From: Scatophagus argus
Lineage: Eukaryota; Chordata; Actinopteri; Scatophagidae
Length of the DNA stretch: 64,000 bases
Direction: 5' to 3'
Assembly (NCBI RefSeq): GCF_020382885.2
Contig: NC_058499.1
Coordinates: 2,068,001 to 2,132,000 of the forward strand
The notes below the pieces were generated by a model. It saw nothing but the letters and a program-made list of their open reading frames with translations. It had not been told where the DNA came from and ran no database searches. The position numbers and the translations under genes were made by a program. Shown piece by piece: positions 10,668 to 22,409 of the stretch (the stretch's first letter is position 1; every line of letters starts with the position of its first letter).

Positions 10668-10918
10668 ATTGAAAGGCTTTCTTTTAATGTTAAGTCACTT
10701 TTTAATTAATTAATTAGTGTGTATGTGTGTATTTCCAATGTGTGTGTTTGCGGGTCGGTTTTGCATGTGTGTGTTGCTACTGAAATAAGCTTTATGATCA
10801 TTATTAACAGATATTTTTAATACATTCAGTCATAATTCCTACTGATATTTTAAACATGAATAATTCACATCCATCCAAGCTGCAGAAGAGCTTCAGCCTG
10901 TCAATGAGGGAAAATAAA

Positions 10919-13900
10919 TCAGATTTTTACTTCCTGAACTTGTAGAATCCAGAGCTGCTCTGGTGACAGGTTGGAAAATGAAGCTGCACCAGGGTTTGTG
11001 CCGGCGTACAGATGGTCCCTCAGAAAGACCAGCATCTTCCTCCAGGCGTCTTCCTGAGCGTGACAATGTGCCACAGTCTCTCCGCCCCACAGAGCCACCA
11101 CTGCAAAGACGACAGGAAATGCAAACAGCCGTCAAAACAAATTCCTGAACTCCTTAACCTCGAATCATTCAGATTCAGATTCAGATTCAGTTTCTGTCAC
11201 TGTCCACAGCCCACCCTTCTCACGAGTGGAGACCGATCTGAAGGCGCTGGATCGGACGTGTGGAGAGTACGGAGGTTCAATCAGGTGGCCGGCGTTTGGA
11301 TACGACAGGAGGGTCAGCAGGTGGTTGTTTCCCGCCCGCTCCATCATTTCCTTCATCTGGAAAACAGGAAGTTAAAAAAAACTAATCTCATACTGCTCAT
11401 CTCTCAATGTTATGATAGAGTGCTGCGCTAATTGATGATAGAATGCTGATTTAGAATGTCTGCTTGTTCGTCAAACTCCACTATACAATCACATGTATTT
11501 AAGTGAAAGTGAAAGTATGTTTTATTTGGGGAGAAAAAACGTTCCTTGCTGGAGATGGAGATACATGCAGCTGCAGCGTTTTATGGTGTGGTTTTCTTGC
11601 ATTATGCACCAGGATAACGCCAGATACGGAGCAAGTCCCACCTGAGTGCTGTCCTTATCTCAGCAGTGCACAGGACACGCCCGTTATACTAACTAATAAG
11701 ATCTACATAGTTGGAAACTTAAAACCAGGCAGTACAACAGCTGAAAATATAAATGTCACATTTTTGTAAGACCTTGAGAAAGAGTCTCTTTCAGTTTCTC
11801 TGTCTGCAGACAGCACAGTCTCGCCCAGCGACTTCCTGACGTCAACACTCAGCGCACCAATAGGAAATCAGTAGGAGGCGTTCAAGGACATGGACAGATG
11901 AGTGGAAGATGGACAACTTGACAAAGAAATCACACATGATGCAATGGCCTCCAGTATTTTCTTTCGTATTCCATGCAGACAGACACATGAGTTTCAGGTC
12001 AGTTTAATCCTGACTCCAAAGGATGTTGTCATGTCAGTGAACTCACATCGAGTGCAGACTCGTGGGCAGGCCAGTTCTGATCGTCCTCACCTACAACCAG
12101 CAGCACAGGACACCTGAGACGTCCCACCTGCTCAGAGACAAACAGCAGCAGCATTGCAGCTTTTATCACTGGCTGCAGTTGGAAATATTGATGCATCATC
12201 AGAGGTCATCTGTCAGAGGAATCTGTCTGTGTGGACTCATTTGGACACAACAGTCCTTAAAAATCAGAGACACTCTACTAACGTCCACTTTGAGTTTGAG
12301 GTCCGTGGGGATGGGCAGCAGCAGATCTCGCCAGATCATATGGTTCTCCTCAGTGAAGCGAGTCTTGCCAGCATTTCTGAATGGGCAAAAAAAATGTTAA
12401 TCTTCCGAAATTTATTTTGTGGGAATCAGGAAGAGGATCAGTTATAGCTGAGATGTTGAATAGAAATCATAACAAACTTACAGGATAAAGTAACCTATTA
12501 TTTGTTCCACATCTCCATCAACTGGTTGCACGTGACTCCCACTAATACACACCACACAGCTGAGCTGATAGACCACACACACACATGCATGCGTGCACGC
12601 ACACACACCCACACACACACACACACACGTTTTACAAAGGCTTGACTGATACAGAAACCTGGTCAGAATCAACACCACATCAATGTACAGCCAAGACGCA
12701 GCAACGGACAACATAAAATTCAATTCGATTCAAGAGGCGTCAAATCACAACAGAAGTTGTCTCATAACACTTAGAGCAATTAGAACAATTACAGCAGGTC
12801 GAGACCAAACTCTTTAATTTTTTAATTTTTGATACCGAGAAACCCAACAAAATCTGTACAAAATGAAAAAGTAAATGATGGGGATAATGAATGGAGGACC
12901 TGCTAATGACTCTGAGTCAGTGTAGTGTCTGATCCTGGCAGGACTGCTTGTTATGAGTGATAGCTCATTAAGATTCATATGGGGTCACACCGTCAGCTCA
13001 GAAAATCCAGAAAAAACAACTTTAACTAACAGAACTGCATTAAATCATGTCAAGCTGATGAAACCCACTTGCCTTACCTTCATAACCTGGGAGTGAACAG
13101 CCATTTTGAGGGTCATACTGGTGCCAAAGGAAAGACCCAACATGCCGATCCTGCTGCCCAGGACCTGAGGATGCTGCTCCAGCAATCTGTAGGCCGTCTG
13201 CAGCAGGAAAACAAACAGTCACAGCTGTAACATTGTGTTGTATTAAAGAGGCCAGCCCACAAATGTAACATTAATTAATGCCAACCAAGGTGGCCCTACG
13301 GTTAAAGATAAAGCACTGCTCCTCCTTCTGCATGTCTGGTTGTCTACATCATGTGAGGGTGTCAGCTGCTTTGTTAGATGTGGCAGGACGTCTGACAGCT
13401 CAAGTCTGATATCTTCTAAATTAGCAACATAACCAGCTCTCATTATGTCTTGGCAGGTGGCCTATCAGTGTACAGCAGAAAACCATAAACTCAGTGTGAA
13501 CTTTGACTTTTAGCTTTTCTTTCGCTTAAGTTGTGCACTGAGGTTTAAAGACTGCTAGCTCAGTTGTCTTTGTCTTACCTGAGAAAAAATATTCACAAAT
13601 GTGTCCTAAAAGAGACTGATTATTTTGATTGTGGATTACATTGGCCTTTAGATCCTTTGCATGTGTAGCAGCTTTCCAGCCCCCACTGTACCTTGTCTGG
13701 ATACGTTTTCATTGTCTGACCAATATCTTGTTTGACTCTTGCTTGGCTTTCAATTAAACTGTCTCTTTTATACTACTCTGACTTCCTCTGTGTCATAGTT
13801 TTTGGATTCAAGTCTGTTCTGTGCCACAGGTGTTAGTTAAAACAAACCGCAGCTATCAATCTGATGGAGCCATTTTTGCTTTCCAGGGATTATTGCTGTT

Positions 13901-15968
13901 GATTTTTTTGATGTGTGGAAATCATCTTTGCCTTTCTACTTCAGCATAATGAGTTTTCAAACTTGAGTCCCGCCCCCCCCGGCTGCCCTTTAATTTGCTC
14001 TGCTGTAAGACGGAACCATCTATGATGGTTTATACAGGGGACAGCTGTAGTCTTGAGACCACAAGCTCTTTTTGTTTCAGTCTTTCTCTTTATAAACTTT
14101 ATGTTGATCGCTATGTTTGAATTCCACATGTCTGGATAAAACAAATATGATGTGATGCAACGTAACAAGAATGAATGTCAGCCTGTCAGAAACCACAACC
14201 CAACCCCAACAAAGGAAGTGAATATAATCTTTTGGGCTACAACAATAAGTTGTGCATGCAAAGGCTGTTAACCGAGTTAAAGGTTATGACATTTGATTCT
14301 AAGATTTTACTGATTAAAATCAAAGCCCTAGCAGACTGGGCCCTGTGCCATCTATGTAATCCGGCATAATTAAAGTACAAGTGTAGCAATGATAGTTGGA
14401 TCTAAATTACATCAGGCCACACCAACAAAACCTCAGTGTGTCTGTGTCAAACTCTTAAACTTTCAAAACTTTGGTCTGAGTGAAGGTGAATGAACCTGAA
14501 CCAGGATTTATGGGTTTATTGACACATAAACACACAGACACAAATTCTGGTGTGTAAGGAAAAGACTTCTGACCTACATAACTCAATCCTGACGCAATGC
14601 GATTATTCTGTCTCACACCCAGTATAAATAATTATTACTCGTCTGCAGATGCACGACGTACACCCCAACCTCAGGGCAGCCACGCATTCTAGACTTTTTG
14701 GTAGGAATTCTGAGATTTAAAGTGACATTTTTATTATTTTAAGCCTCAGGTATTTTAAATTGACTACTGATTGGATATTTTGTGATTCATGAGCTCATCG
14801 AATTTACCTCAAAGTAATCGTTGCCCACCATCTTCCCAGTTTCCATGGTGATTTTAGGTGTCATGTAGTCGAGGGCCAGGCAGGCGAAGCCGTGGGAGGC
14901 CAGCAACGCTGCGCGGTACTCCACCAGTTTGCCTCCACCTCCCCACAGATCCAAGAGACCAGGGAAAGGTCCCGGTCCTCCAGACCAGTCAAAAAGACAA
15001 AAACAACTCAGTTTACACAACTATACAGTATGTTTCTGATGTTCCAGCAACTCTGGGATTACAGCTGAGAGTTTCCTGCCTTCGTTTTTCTCTTGGTTAC
15101 CATTCAGTCACAGTGGACATATACTCAGCTAGGCTCAAGTGAACTTTCATGGTTGATGGTTGACCTTTGTTGCTCAGAATGTCAAACCTGAGCTCCACCC
15201 ACAGAACAATTTCCTCGAGACTCTCCACTGGTCCTACCTGGCGGCAGGAAAAGGGTTGCAGTGAGTCCGCTCTCCGTGATCGGGAACCTGCGGACACCGG
15301 GTGCCATGTACCAGCGCTCCACCACCACAGCAGCCAGCGGCACCCGATCTGCAAAGCCCTCCGTCTGGTGACCCTGATACACCGAGATTGTGAACTCCAT
15401 GGGAGTCTGGACGTTCGTCTTTCTCAGCCTGAGGGATGATGAGGAGGAGTCAATTCTGACAACAATGACTGATCTGACATTCGCTGATTGTCATCTGAAC
15501 GGCTTCATATTTGTTGGCCTACCTGATCCAAGGTTTGCTGCCTGGAACCGGTCTGATGCTCCACAGTAGACCCATCTGTTCAACCCCACAGTATGTCCCA
15601 CCCAGACTGAGATCCTCTGAAACTGTAAAGTAAAAGACATGAAAAATGAGTTCCCATTTTTCATTAATTAATAACATGTGTATCCTGCAATTCATTCAAA
15701 CTTTTCAATATCAGAAAAACTCTCTTAAATCATTCTCCTGAATTTTCAAGGTCCGGACATTGAACCATTTACCATTTACAACCCCAGAGGCGTTGGCAGT
15801 GAAGTGACCGAATGCCTCCCAGCTGTGTCCATCTTCACACTTGTGGAGCGAGTGGACGGTCAACTGGAAACCCGGAGGGACATTCTGGACCAGGACGATA
15901 AACTTCTCGTCCGCGAGTCCTCTGGATGGCTGCACCGACAGCTTAACACAATACTGCTTCCTGTCCAT
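10919..15968 (-). CDS. Acyl-CoA thioesterase / bile acid-CoA:amino acid N-acyltransferase-like protein, complete right copy
   Basis: Ten coding exons join in phase to 450 aa: 15773-15968, 15523-15616, 15238-15428, 14808-14977, 13078-13197, 12482-12564, 12283-12376, 12047-12127, 11215-11356 and 10919-11100. The N-terminal thioesterase/BAAT beta-sandwich spans about residues 10-145, and the alpha/beta-hydrolase about 150-420. The triad reads Ser240 in GLSFG, Asp332 in VGEDDQNW and His367 in AGHLIEPPY. The serine nucleophile points to a type-I acyl-CoA thioesterase (ACOT1/2-like) rather than BAAT, which uses cysteine. There is no SKL/SQL-type peroxisomal signal at the C-terminus (ends QEVKI) and no obvious mitochondrial leader, so a cytosolic enzyme is likely. 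Mammalian relatives have three coding exons, so this gene is intron-rich. Intron 4 is 1.6 kb against 184 bp in the left copy. A 5' UTR exon probably ends at 17053. Confidence 0.9.
11165..11190. repeat. (ATTCAG)n short tandem repeat
   Basis: Four consecutive ATTCAG units lie inside the 114-bp intron 9 of the right thioesterase, about 25-50 nt downstream of its donor in gene sense. Confidence 0.85.
12571..12628. repeat. CA microsatellite
   Basis: An interrupted (CA)n tract lies in intron 5 of the right thioesterase, immediately upstream of exon 6 in gene sense. It matches the position of the tract at 229-263 in the left copy. Confidence 0.88.
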
Positions 15969-16091
15969 CCTGAACTGAGCAGACAGGAAAATGTGAAAAC
16001 AAATAATGAAATGTGAAAACAAATAATGAAAATAATGAACAAATGTGTCACGACATGAAAAATAATAAGTCAAATCTTTTTGACTGGACAG

Positions 16092-16893
16092 CAGTGGTGG
16101 AATGTAACAAAGTACATTTACACAAGTACTTTACTTCAGGACAAATTTAAGGTACTTGTGCTGTATTAGAGTCGTTTCTTGTTTGTGCCACTTTCTACTT
16201 CTACATCACTACATATTATACTACTTAATTCATTACATTTCACTTTCAGCTTCAGTTACTCCACATATTAAAAACACACAAAAAATGAACAAGTGCTGCT
16301 AACAATTAGTCAGTTAATCAACAAACAATTGGAAACTATCTTAATAATCATGACAGTTTACATGAAAATTTTCATTTAAACGAGTTCATGGTTTCATTTC
16401 TCAGATATATGTACCGTCTGTTTTTCCTTTGAATGATTCATTTTAATTTCATATTACAAAGTGGCTTACATTACTGGTTGGACTGAAAATCAAAAAATCA
16501 ATTAATGAAGAAAATAATCAGCACATTAATCAGAAGTCAGAATCTGATGAGATCAAATATAACAGTACAACAGTCACATTCTACTGCACTGAGTACCTTT
16601 ACTGAGAACACTATACATTTTGGTTATACTTACATACTTCTATTTAAGTGACATTTTCGGTACAGAGCTTTTACTTGTACCAGAGTATTACTATTGTGTG
16701 GTCTTAGTACTTTTACTTAAGTAAAGGATCCGAGTTCGTCCTCCACCATCGCTGCAAAGTAGCTGTAATTTCCAGACAAATTTAGTGAAGTAAAAGGTAC
16801 AATATCTGTCTTTGAAATGTGGAGTAGAAGTATAAGAGCAGCCTAAAGTACAGGCCTACTGCAGTAAACGTACTTCGTTATATTCCACAACTG
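16092..16893. mobile_element. MITE-like element(s) with terminal inverted repeats (fish AAGTAC-rich family)
   Basis: The first 30 bp (from 16092) and the reverse complement of the last 30 bp (to 16893) agree at 26 of 30 positions. The interior has AGTACTTTTACTTAAG-type palindromic blocks and no coding capacity. A second internal end-like sequence at about 16740-16754 (CTCCACCATCGCTG) suggests two related elements, one nested in or adjoining the other. This sequence type is common in percomorph genomes. It lies in the 5' UTR intron of the right thioesterase. Confidence 0.75.
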
Positions 16894-17052
16894 ACATTAA
16901 CGTTACTTAAACACAAAAGAGGATTCTGATGGCGGAGGACAAACGGCTGAAAAATATAAAATTAATCTATAAGCGACTCAAGCTGTAAGTCCACAAAACG
17001 TCTCATTTCCTACGCCAAACTAAGTTACAATTCGCCTGTAAGCTACACTTAC

Positions 17053-17200
17053 TGCCTGGGCTGTGAGAACGCTAGAGCGGCTGTCTTCAGGTTTATCGTC
17101 TGTCCTCCAGGTCCAAGTTTTAGTGTGTACCTCCACAGCCTGGTGACAAAATCACGAGTGAATCTGATCAAAACAAACTGCTCCAACTCGGTCACCGGCA
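17053..17200 (-). promoter_or_regulatory. Probable 5' UTR exon and promoter area of the right thioesterase
   Basis: On the minus strand a strong donor (GCA|GTAAGT) ends a possible leader exon at 17053. It would splice to the acceptor at 15975 just before the start codon. The transcription start is not defined; the right boundary is a guess. Confidence 0.35.
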
Positions 17201-17259
17201 GCTGAACTTTCACCTACCCGTCCATAGTCCAACCTCAGCGGGTGGCGCTTCGGTCTCCT

Positions 17260-17640
17260 CCCACGGCAACATCTCACGGTGATGGGACACAAGATGGCGA
17301 CAACGAGTCACCTAAACTCCGGATTTGATTTAAAGCATCACTGTGTCTCATTGGGGGTCATAGGGAGAACTGTACAATGATTTGAAAGAAAAGAGTGAAT
17401 AATAAATTAATTCGATTAATTAGAAGATTTAATCAGATATAAAGATGTCCGACCCGTCTCGAGCTGCTGTCTTGTTTTCCCGCGCATACTCCCATCTTCT
17501 TCTTCTTCTTGTTCTTCTTCTCTGGGGAGGGAGGGAGGCATATCGCCACCTACTGTACTGGAGTGTGTAACTCAGGATGACTCGTTCTTCAGATCACAAT
17601 CTAAATTAATACCGAGGTTTTTTAAAAAAATAAAAACATA
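17260..17640. other. Non-coding spacer
   Basis: No gene is visible. It contains a short CTTCTT-rich run near 17493-17520 and an AT-rich patch before the LINE relic. Confidence 0.4.
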
Positions 17641-17647
17641 AAAACAA

Positions 17648-18040
17648 TCATATTGTTTTCCACAGTCCTGTTACTTTTAAAAGGTTTAAGAGAGCCTTAC
17701 AGCATTCTCTCATTTCATCACTTTTGCCTAAAATCCTTTTCAAACTCCATGGGTGCTGTAATTCACATATCCTTTCTTCCTGCTTTCTACATTTCATGAT
17801 GGCATGCTCAACATCTTCACTGACCTTGCATTCTTCACATTTGTCATACATTTATCCATCAAGCTGAGAGTTGCTTTCAATCCTGTATGTCCTAATCGTA
17901 GCCTTGAAATAATGACCTCCTCTCTTCTGCACTTCCCTTTAAAATCTGTAGCGTTGATGGAGTTTTGAATGCTACGGTAGTGCCTGCCTTTGGGGTCTGT
18001 GTCCCATTTCTTCTGCCACACTTTCCTTTTCCAAACGGGA
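17648..18040 (-). mobile_element. Frameshifted C-terminal relic of a non-LTR retrotransposon (RNase H / zinc-knuckle tail)
   Basis: On the minus strand the peptide around 18021-17850 (KGRHYRSIQ, RREEVIISRLRLGHTGL) is followed in another frame by KCEECKVSEDVEHAIMKC (17851-17780). This order is typical of the end of fish LINE polyproteins: a region after RNase H, then a Cys-His zinc-knuckle-like tail. A frameshift lies near 17850. It is a dead fragment. Confidence 0.65.
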
Positions 18041-18317
18041 TTTGCAGGATATGGGTATTATTTAATGCATATTCCCATCTGAACCAATGGCGAGTGAGGC
18101 TCAGCTGCCAATCATGATGTTTCGAGCTGATGAGCTATCATGTCATCCATCTTTACAGTCAGTGGATTGACAGAATATGTTGACGGGAATTTAAAACAGC
18201 CTAAGTACAGCCCTTCTGAGGACAGCCTGTCCTCTCCCTATGAAAAGCCACTGTACTGAAAGTTGGCTGCAGTTCACCTAGGGGGCACTCGCGAGATAGT
18301 CCTCAATGAACGGGAAT

Positions 18318-18530
18318 GCAGAATCGGAATCAGACTCTCTTTATTCGCCAAATGTAAATGCAAATAACAATAGATAAAAAGTTAAAAGATTTAAAAAGGT
18401 TGTGCCTTGAAAAATATAGACAATTGAGGAGGGATATATACAGAACTTGATAACTAGAAGATGACCGGAAATATAAACCATGACTAGAAATATATGCAAG
18501 AATGGGTATTTATACTTGGATGGTGCACAC
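18318..18530 (+). repeat. Dispersed LINE/SINE 3'-tail repeat (CAGAATC..CTTTATTCGCC type)
   Basis: The block starting GAATCGGAATCAGACTCTCT with TTTATTCGCC is the same repeat type as at 63046-63200. It is a common teleost element tail with no coding capacity. Confidence 0.55.
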
Positions 18531-18539
18531 AGAAATCGG

Positions 18540-19850
18540 TGTGTGTGTTAGTGCTATGCACGGAGGTGAGTGGCACTTTTAGACCAAAACGCCCAGATTT
18601 TATATTTTGTTTTTGCAAATAAAGTATCGATTCCATATCAGAATCGAAAAAGAAGGTACTGATGCCCATTCATTTTTCCTTGAAGAGGAAAAACGCTCGC
18701 GTTCTGCTGATTGGTCAGTTAAATTTACGACTAGCAGCGTTACGTTACGGTAGGCGACTTCAAGTGGCTTCAATACGGTTTCGGTTTTGTGTATTATAGT
18801 CCTTATGTATTTTCTTTATAATAACTACAGCAGACGTTATAAGCGTGCTTGAAACAAAACAAATTTGTGCTTGACTGATGCGAGAAACCAAAATGGCAAA
18901 TGCCGTAAATTGGCGCGTATGTCGCAAATATTATAATTCAAAAATGTATTTCAATATAAAAACCACAGAAATTTTAATCAAATAATCAAATACCGAAAAC
19001 AAATAAAAAAAATTGCATCATAAAATTTACATGATAATGAGACATGATAATACAAAAAGCACCAACTTGAAATTGTTAAGTTTACCCAAAAGACTAATTG
19101 CAAGATTTAAAAATTAGTCCAACAGCAATCACAAGGGAAGCTTGCAGAACAAACTGGGCAGATAGACAGAGGCAGAACATGCAGGGAAAGGTATGGGAGG
19201 AGGGAGGATGGAAGAGCCACACAAGGAAAAAGAAACACACAGACCAAAATACACAGTCCTCAATGTGAATAAGGCACATTTCCACACCATGGACTGCCAA
19301 CATGGTTACTTATACCTGTTTTTATTATGAAGTTTTGATCTATGGAGGTTTAATATTTGTAAAACTTTTAATAATTTCCGATGTCACCACAACATACAGT
19401 CTGTGAGCCGAGGGAAGAACCCGTAGGTGCACATGTTTAGTGAGCCGTAGAACCAGGAAGTAAACCCGAAAACTGCAAAACTGCTTTGGAATTTGAGTTT
19501 GATGTTCACAACATCAGAACTTATTTGGAAAAAGGTGTTTGCAGCTTCCGTGAAGCACATTGTGTCTTTGATGGTCTCTAACCAGGCGCTCCGTGATAAC
19601 AGAGATAAATGTCCTGCGTCTCTGTAGATGATCCTGATTTATTTCATCAGTTTATCTTGAAACCCAACATGCTGTGATGATGGATGGACCTCAGCTCCTA
19701 GCAGACTTCTGGATGCTACAACACTAATCATGCTAATAGCAACTGAATGGGGAAAAAACATATTGAGACGAGTTAAGAGGTCAAAGATCAGCTGTCTGCG
19801 GCCTGGTGAGAAATGTCTTGAGCCACGCCTCCTCGACACCCCTCCGGCTG
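18540..19850. other. Non-coding stretch
   Basis: No gene, RNA gene or named repeat is recognised here. The sequence is AT-rich around 18800-19100. Confidence 0.4.
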
Positions 19851-19856
19851 TCCACG

Positions 19857-19862
19857 CCCACA

Positions 19863-19902
<40 letters not shown>
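19857..19902. repeat. CA microsatellite
   Basis: A long, nearly uninterrupted (CA)n run of more than 30 bp, preceded by CACACCCA variants. Confidence 0.92.
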
Positions 19903-19903
<1 letters not shown>

Positions 19904-19904
19904 T

Positions 19905-20810
19905 AAATCACTGACAACAGAGACTGGTTAAGAGCAGCAGACTGATGTTTTAAAATATATTCATACATTTAATATTCATGGGAGACCCACATCATTGTCT
20001 GCTTATTCTGACGGTAGGAGGGTGGGTGAAGTGGAGGTTAGTGGGGGAGGTGGTGTCTCATTTATAACAAAGGGACACAGGGACACAAAAGAGGGGACAC
20101 CTGTTACCATCAGGCCTGAGGCTGCTTGTGTGTTTTGACTGAGATTTGAGTCACTGCTGACTGAAATTTAAACAGAGCACAGAATTGTACGACTAAACTT
20201 TTAAAAATAATTTATTTGTGGGATTTTAGGACAATATTTTGTTTTAATTCTTTTTGTTTGAGCCCTAGTCCTATATATTTTCCATACCTGCACATCATTT
20301 ACATAGACAGTCATTGTTTTCATGTCATTTCTATGAAAATCAACTTGCAAAGAGATAATTCAAGAGAATACGCCCTTATGCTATGCTGTCCAAAAAATGC
20401 GGACACCCAAATGTTTTGTGCTGTTTTTATAGAGTTAGCAGGAAAATGATTAAACCCAAAGAAAGTCCCCTGCCAGACCTCACCCTGGAGCGATGTGATT
20501 CAGGGTTGGCTTCATAGCCCTTCAGTGGAGAAGCCAGCAGGTTCATCCAGCTGTGTGGACTTTTGTCTCTCCATCCCTCTGTCTCCATTCATCTCTTCAG
20601 TCACTTCACTGGAAGCCAAAGCGTCTGCATACGAGTCCTCGCATCTGGTGATGTCATTTGGAGCCAGAGTCTGTGCAGCAGTGATTGGGGGGTGAAGCTG
20701 CAGTATCGAGTTCCCACGCACACACCGGTTCAGTTGCATCAGGTTCTAAGCAACTTACTGATTGATCTGGAATTCAAATCTGTACGTGAACTGGATTTAT
20801 CATAACTGTA
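19905..20810. other. Non-coding stretch
   Basis: No gene is supported. Short open frames at 20216-20449 and 20495-20805 have no recognisable domain and no splice context. Confidence 0.4.
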
Positions 20811-20814
20811 TCAT

Positions 20815-20922
20815 GGAAGGGAGGGGTTTATGAGCTGTACTGCCACCAGGGGGCAGACCAGAACTTTTGGCTTCGCTTTTGTGCTGCTCTCACTTTGTCC
20901 ATCTTCATATACAGTCAATGGG
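20815..20922 (-). repeat. Short interspersed repeat, copy 1 (minus orientation)
   Basis: On the minus strand it reads TGTATATGAAGATGGAC, then GCGAAGCCAAAA, CTGCCCCCTGGTGGC and GTACAGCTCATAAACCCC. The same order of blocks recurs at 46239-46455 and 51944-52165. Confidence 0.75.
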
Positions 20923-21030
20923 TATAATGACTGATCCGTACGTTCTCTTTAAAAGCAATGACAGCCTGTGATGATGCTGAAGCAGCACATAGGTGAACTG
21001 AGGACACACTGGCTCAGAGTCCAAATTCAC

Positions 21031-21066
21031 ATACACACACACACACACACAAACACACAAACACAG
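21031..21066. repeat. CA microsatellite
   Basis: A (CA)n run with AAACACA interruptions at its right end. Confidence 0.85.
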
Positions 21067-22065
21067 TTTACTACAGCAAACACAGAGGAGGCTCAGAGTG
21101 GCAGCAATCACAGCAGCTGCAATTCTATGAAAGAGAAAAACAGAAAAAAAGAAAAGCACAAAGAAAGAAGTTGGATGAGATGATTGAGTCCATGTCAATA
21201 AAATAACCTCAAAGCTACAGCCAGCAGCCAATTAGCTTAGCACAAAGAGTGGAAACAGGCATGTATTAAGGTAAGAGCTTTTACCCTTTGGGTTTTGTAC
21301 AGATTAAACAATTAATTAATTTTTAGTGGTAGTGACAGGCAGATGTGTCACATCTGGACAGACACATTCCATGATTCTGCTGTTAAAAATGTAACAACCA
21401 GTTTAAACTCTTTTTACTTCTGTGAGCGATAGTCACACACAGAAAACCCCACACACCACCGAGCCTCCTTAATGCCACATTTGTTTAAAGAAGACCAACT
21501 TCACGTTGCCTCACTCATGCAGTCTATAAATAGGCTCTTTTTCCTCATTGAGAGAAACAACCATTTATGGACTGAAAGTCTGAACTCTGCATGCTGATGC
21601 TGGTGATGAGGAGACAGCTCTCGTGTTTGTGTTGGAGGCAGTAAAGACGAGACGTTGGTGGGGTGGTGGGTTTGATGTCCTGATGGACAAGCCTCTTCAT
21701 GTCCAATTCATGTGTGTGTGTGAAGACCTGAGAAAATCAGTCAGCAATGGCAGCTTGTCCACAGATATAAAACAATGTGTTTAAATTAGAGTGAGTAAAA
21801 GAAAAGATTTCTCTGTCTGTCTGAAAGGTCAGTTTGAAGAGAGTTTGTGTTTTCTAAAAGCTGCTATGTGGAGGTCAAAGTTCAAGCTGTGTCACTGCCT
21901 CCGCAGCATCGAAGGTCACCTGAGCTTCAGGCTTTACTGATGACTTCCTGTCAACATGTTAGCCCACTTAACCCTGATTAAACACTCTTCCTTCACCTCA
22001 CACAGGGTTAGTGAATTTATGAAAAAGACATTTCCCTGTATGAAACTGAACCCTGAACAGCAACA
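21067..22065. other. Non-coding stretch
   Basis: No gene is visible. It contains a purine-rich GAAAGAGAAAAA tract near 21128-21170 and nothing else that I can name. Confidence 0.4.
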
Positions 22066-22090
22066 ATGACATCACCACTTCAGACCGGCA

Positions 22091-22405
22091 GTCTGTGTGT
22101 GTGTGTGTGGACGTGTGTGTGTGTGTGTGTGTGTGTGGACGTGTATTCCTGTAGTTGTGGGGACAATAATCTGTCTACACAGTCACATTGTGAGGACCCA
22201 TCTTACTTAAAGGGGACAAAATGCAAGTCCCCACAACATGAATCATTAAATACTGGGGTGAAGAGTTGCTTTGAGGTTGGGTTGAGGTTCGGGTTAGTTA
22301 GAAAGTAATGTTTATTGTTAGGGTTAGTTGGCGTCCTGAAGATGAATGGAAGCCTATGTAATGTCCCCAGAAGTGATGGAAACACCAATCTGTGTGTGTG
22401 TAAAG
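22091..22405. repeat. GT microsatellite flanking a GTCCCCAC/GGTTAGGGTTAG-type dispersed repeat
   Basis: A (GT)n run at 22091-22140 is followed by a non-coding segment containing TTGTGGGGAC, GTCCCCACAAC and GGTTAGTT blocks, and GT dinucleotides resume at 22391. This resembles a common fish repeat that is usually bordered by GT runs. Confidence 0.55.
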
Positions 22406-22409
22406 GCTG

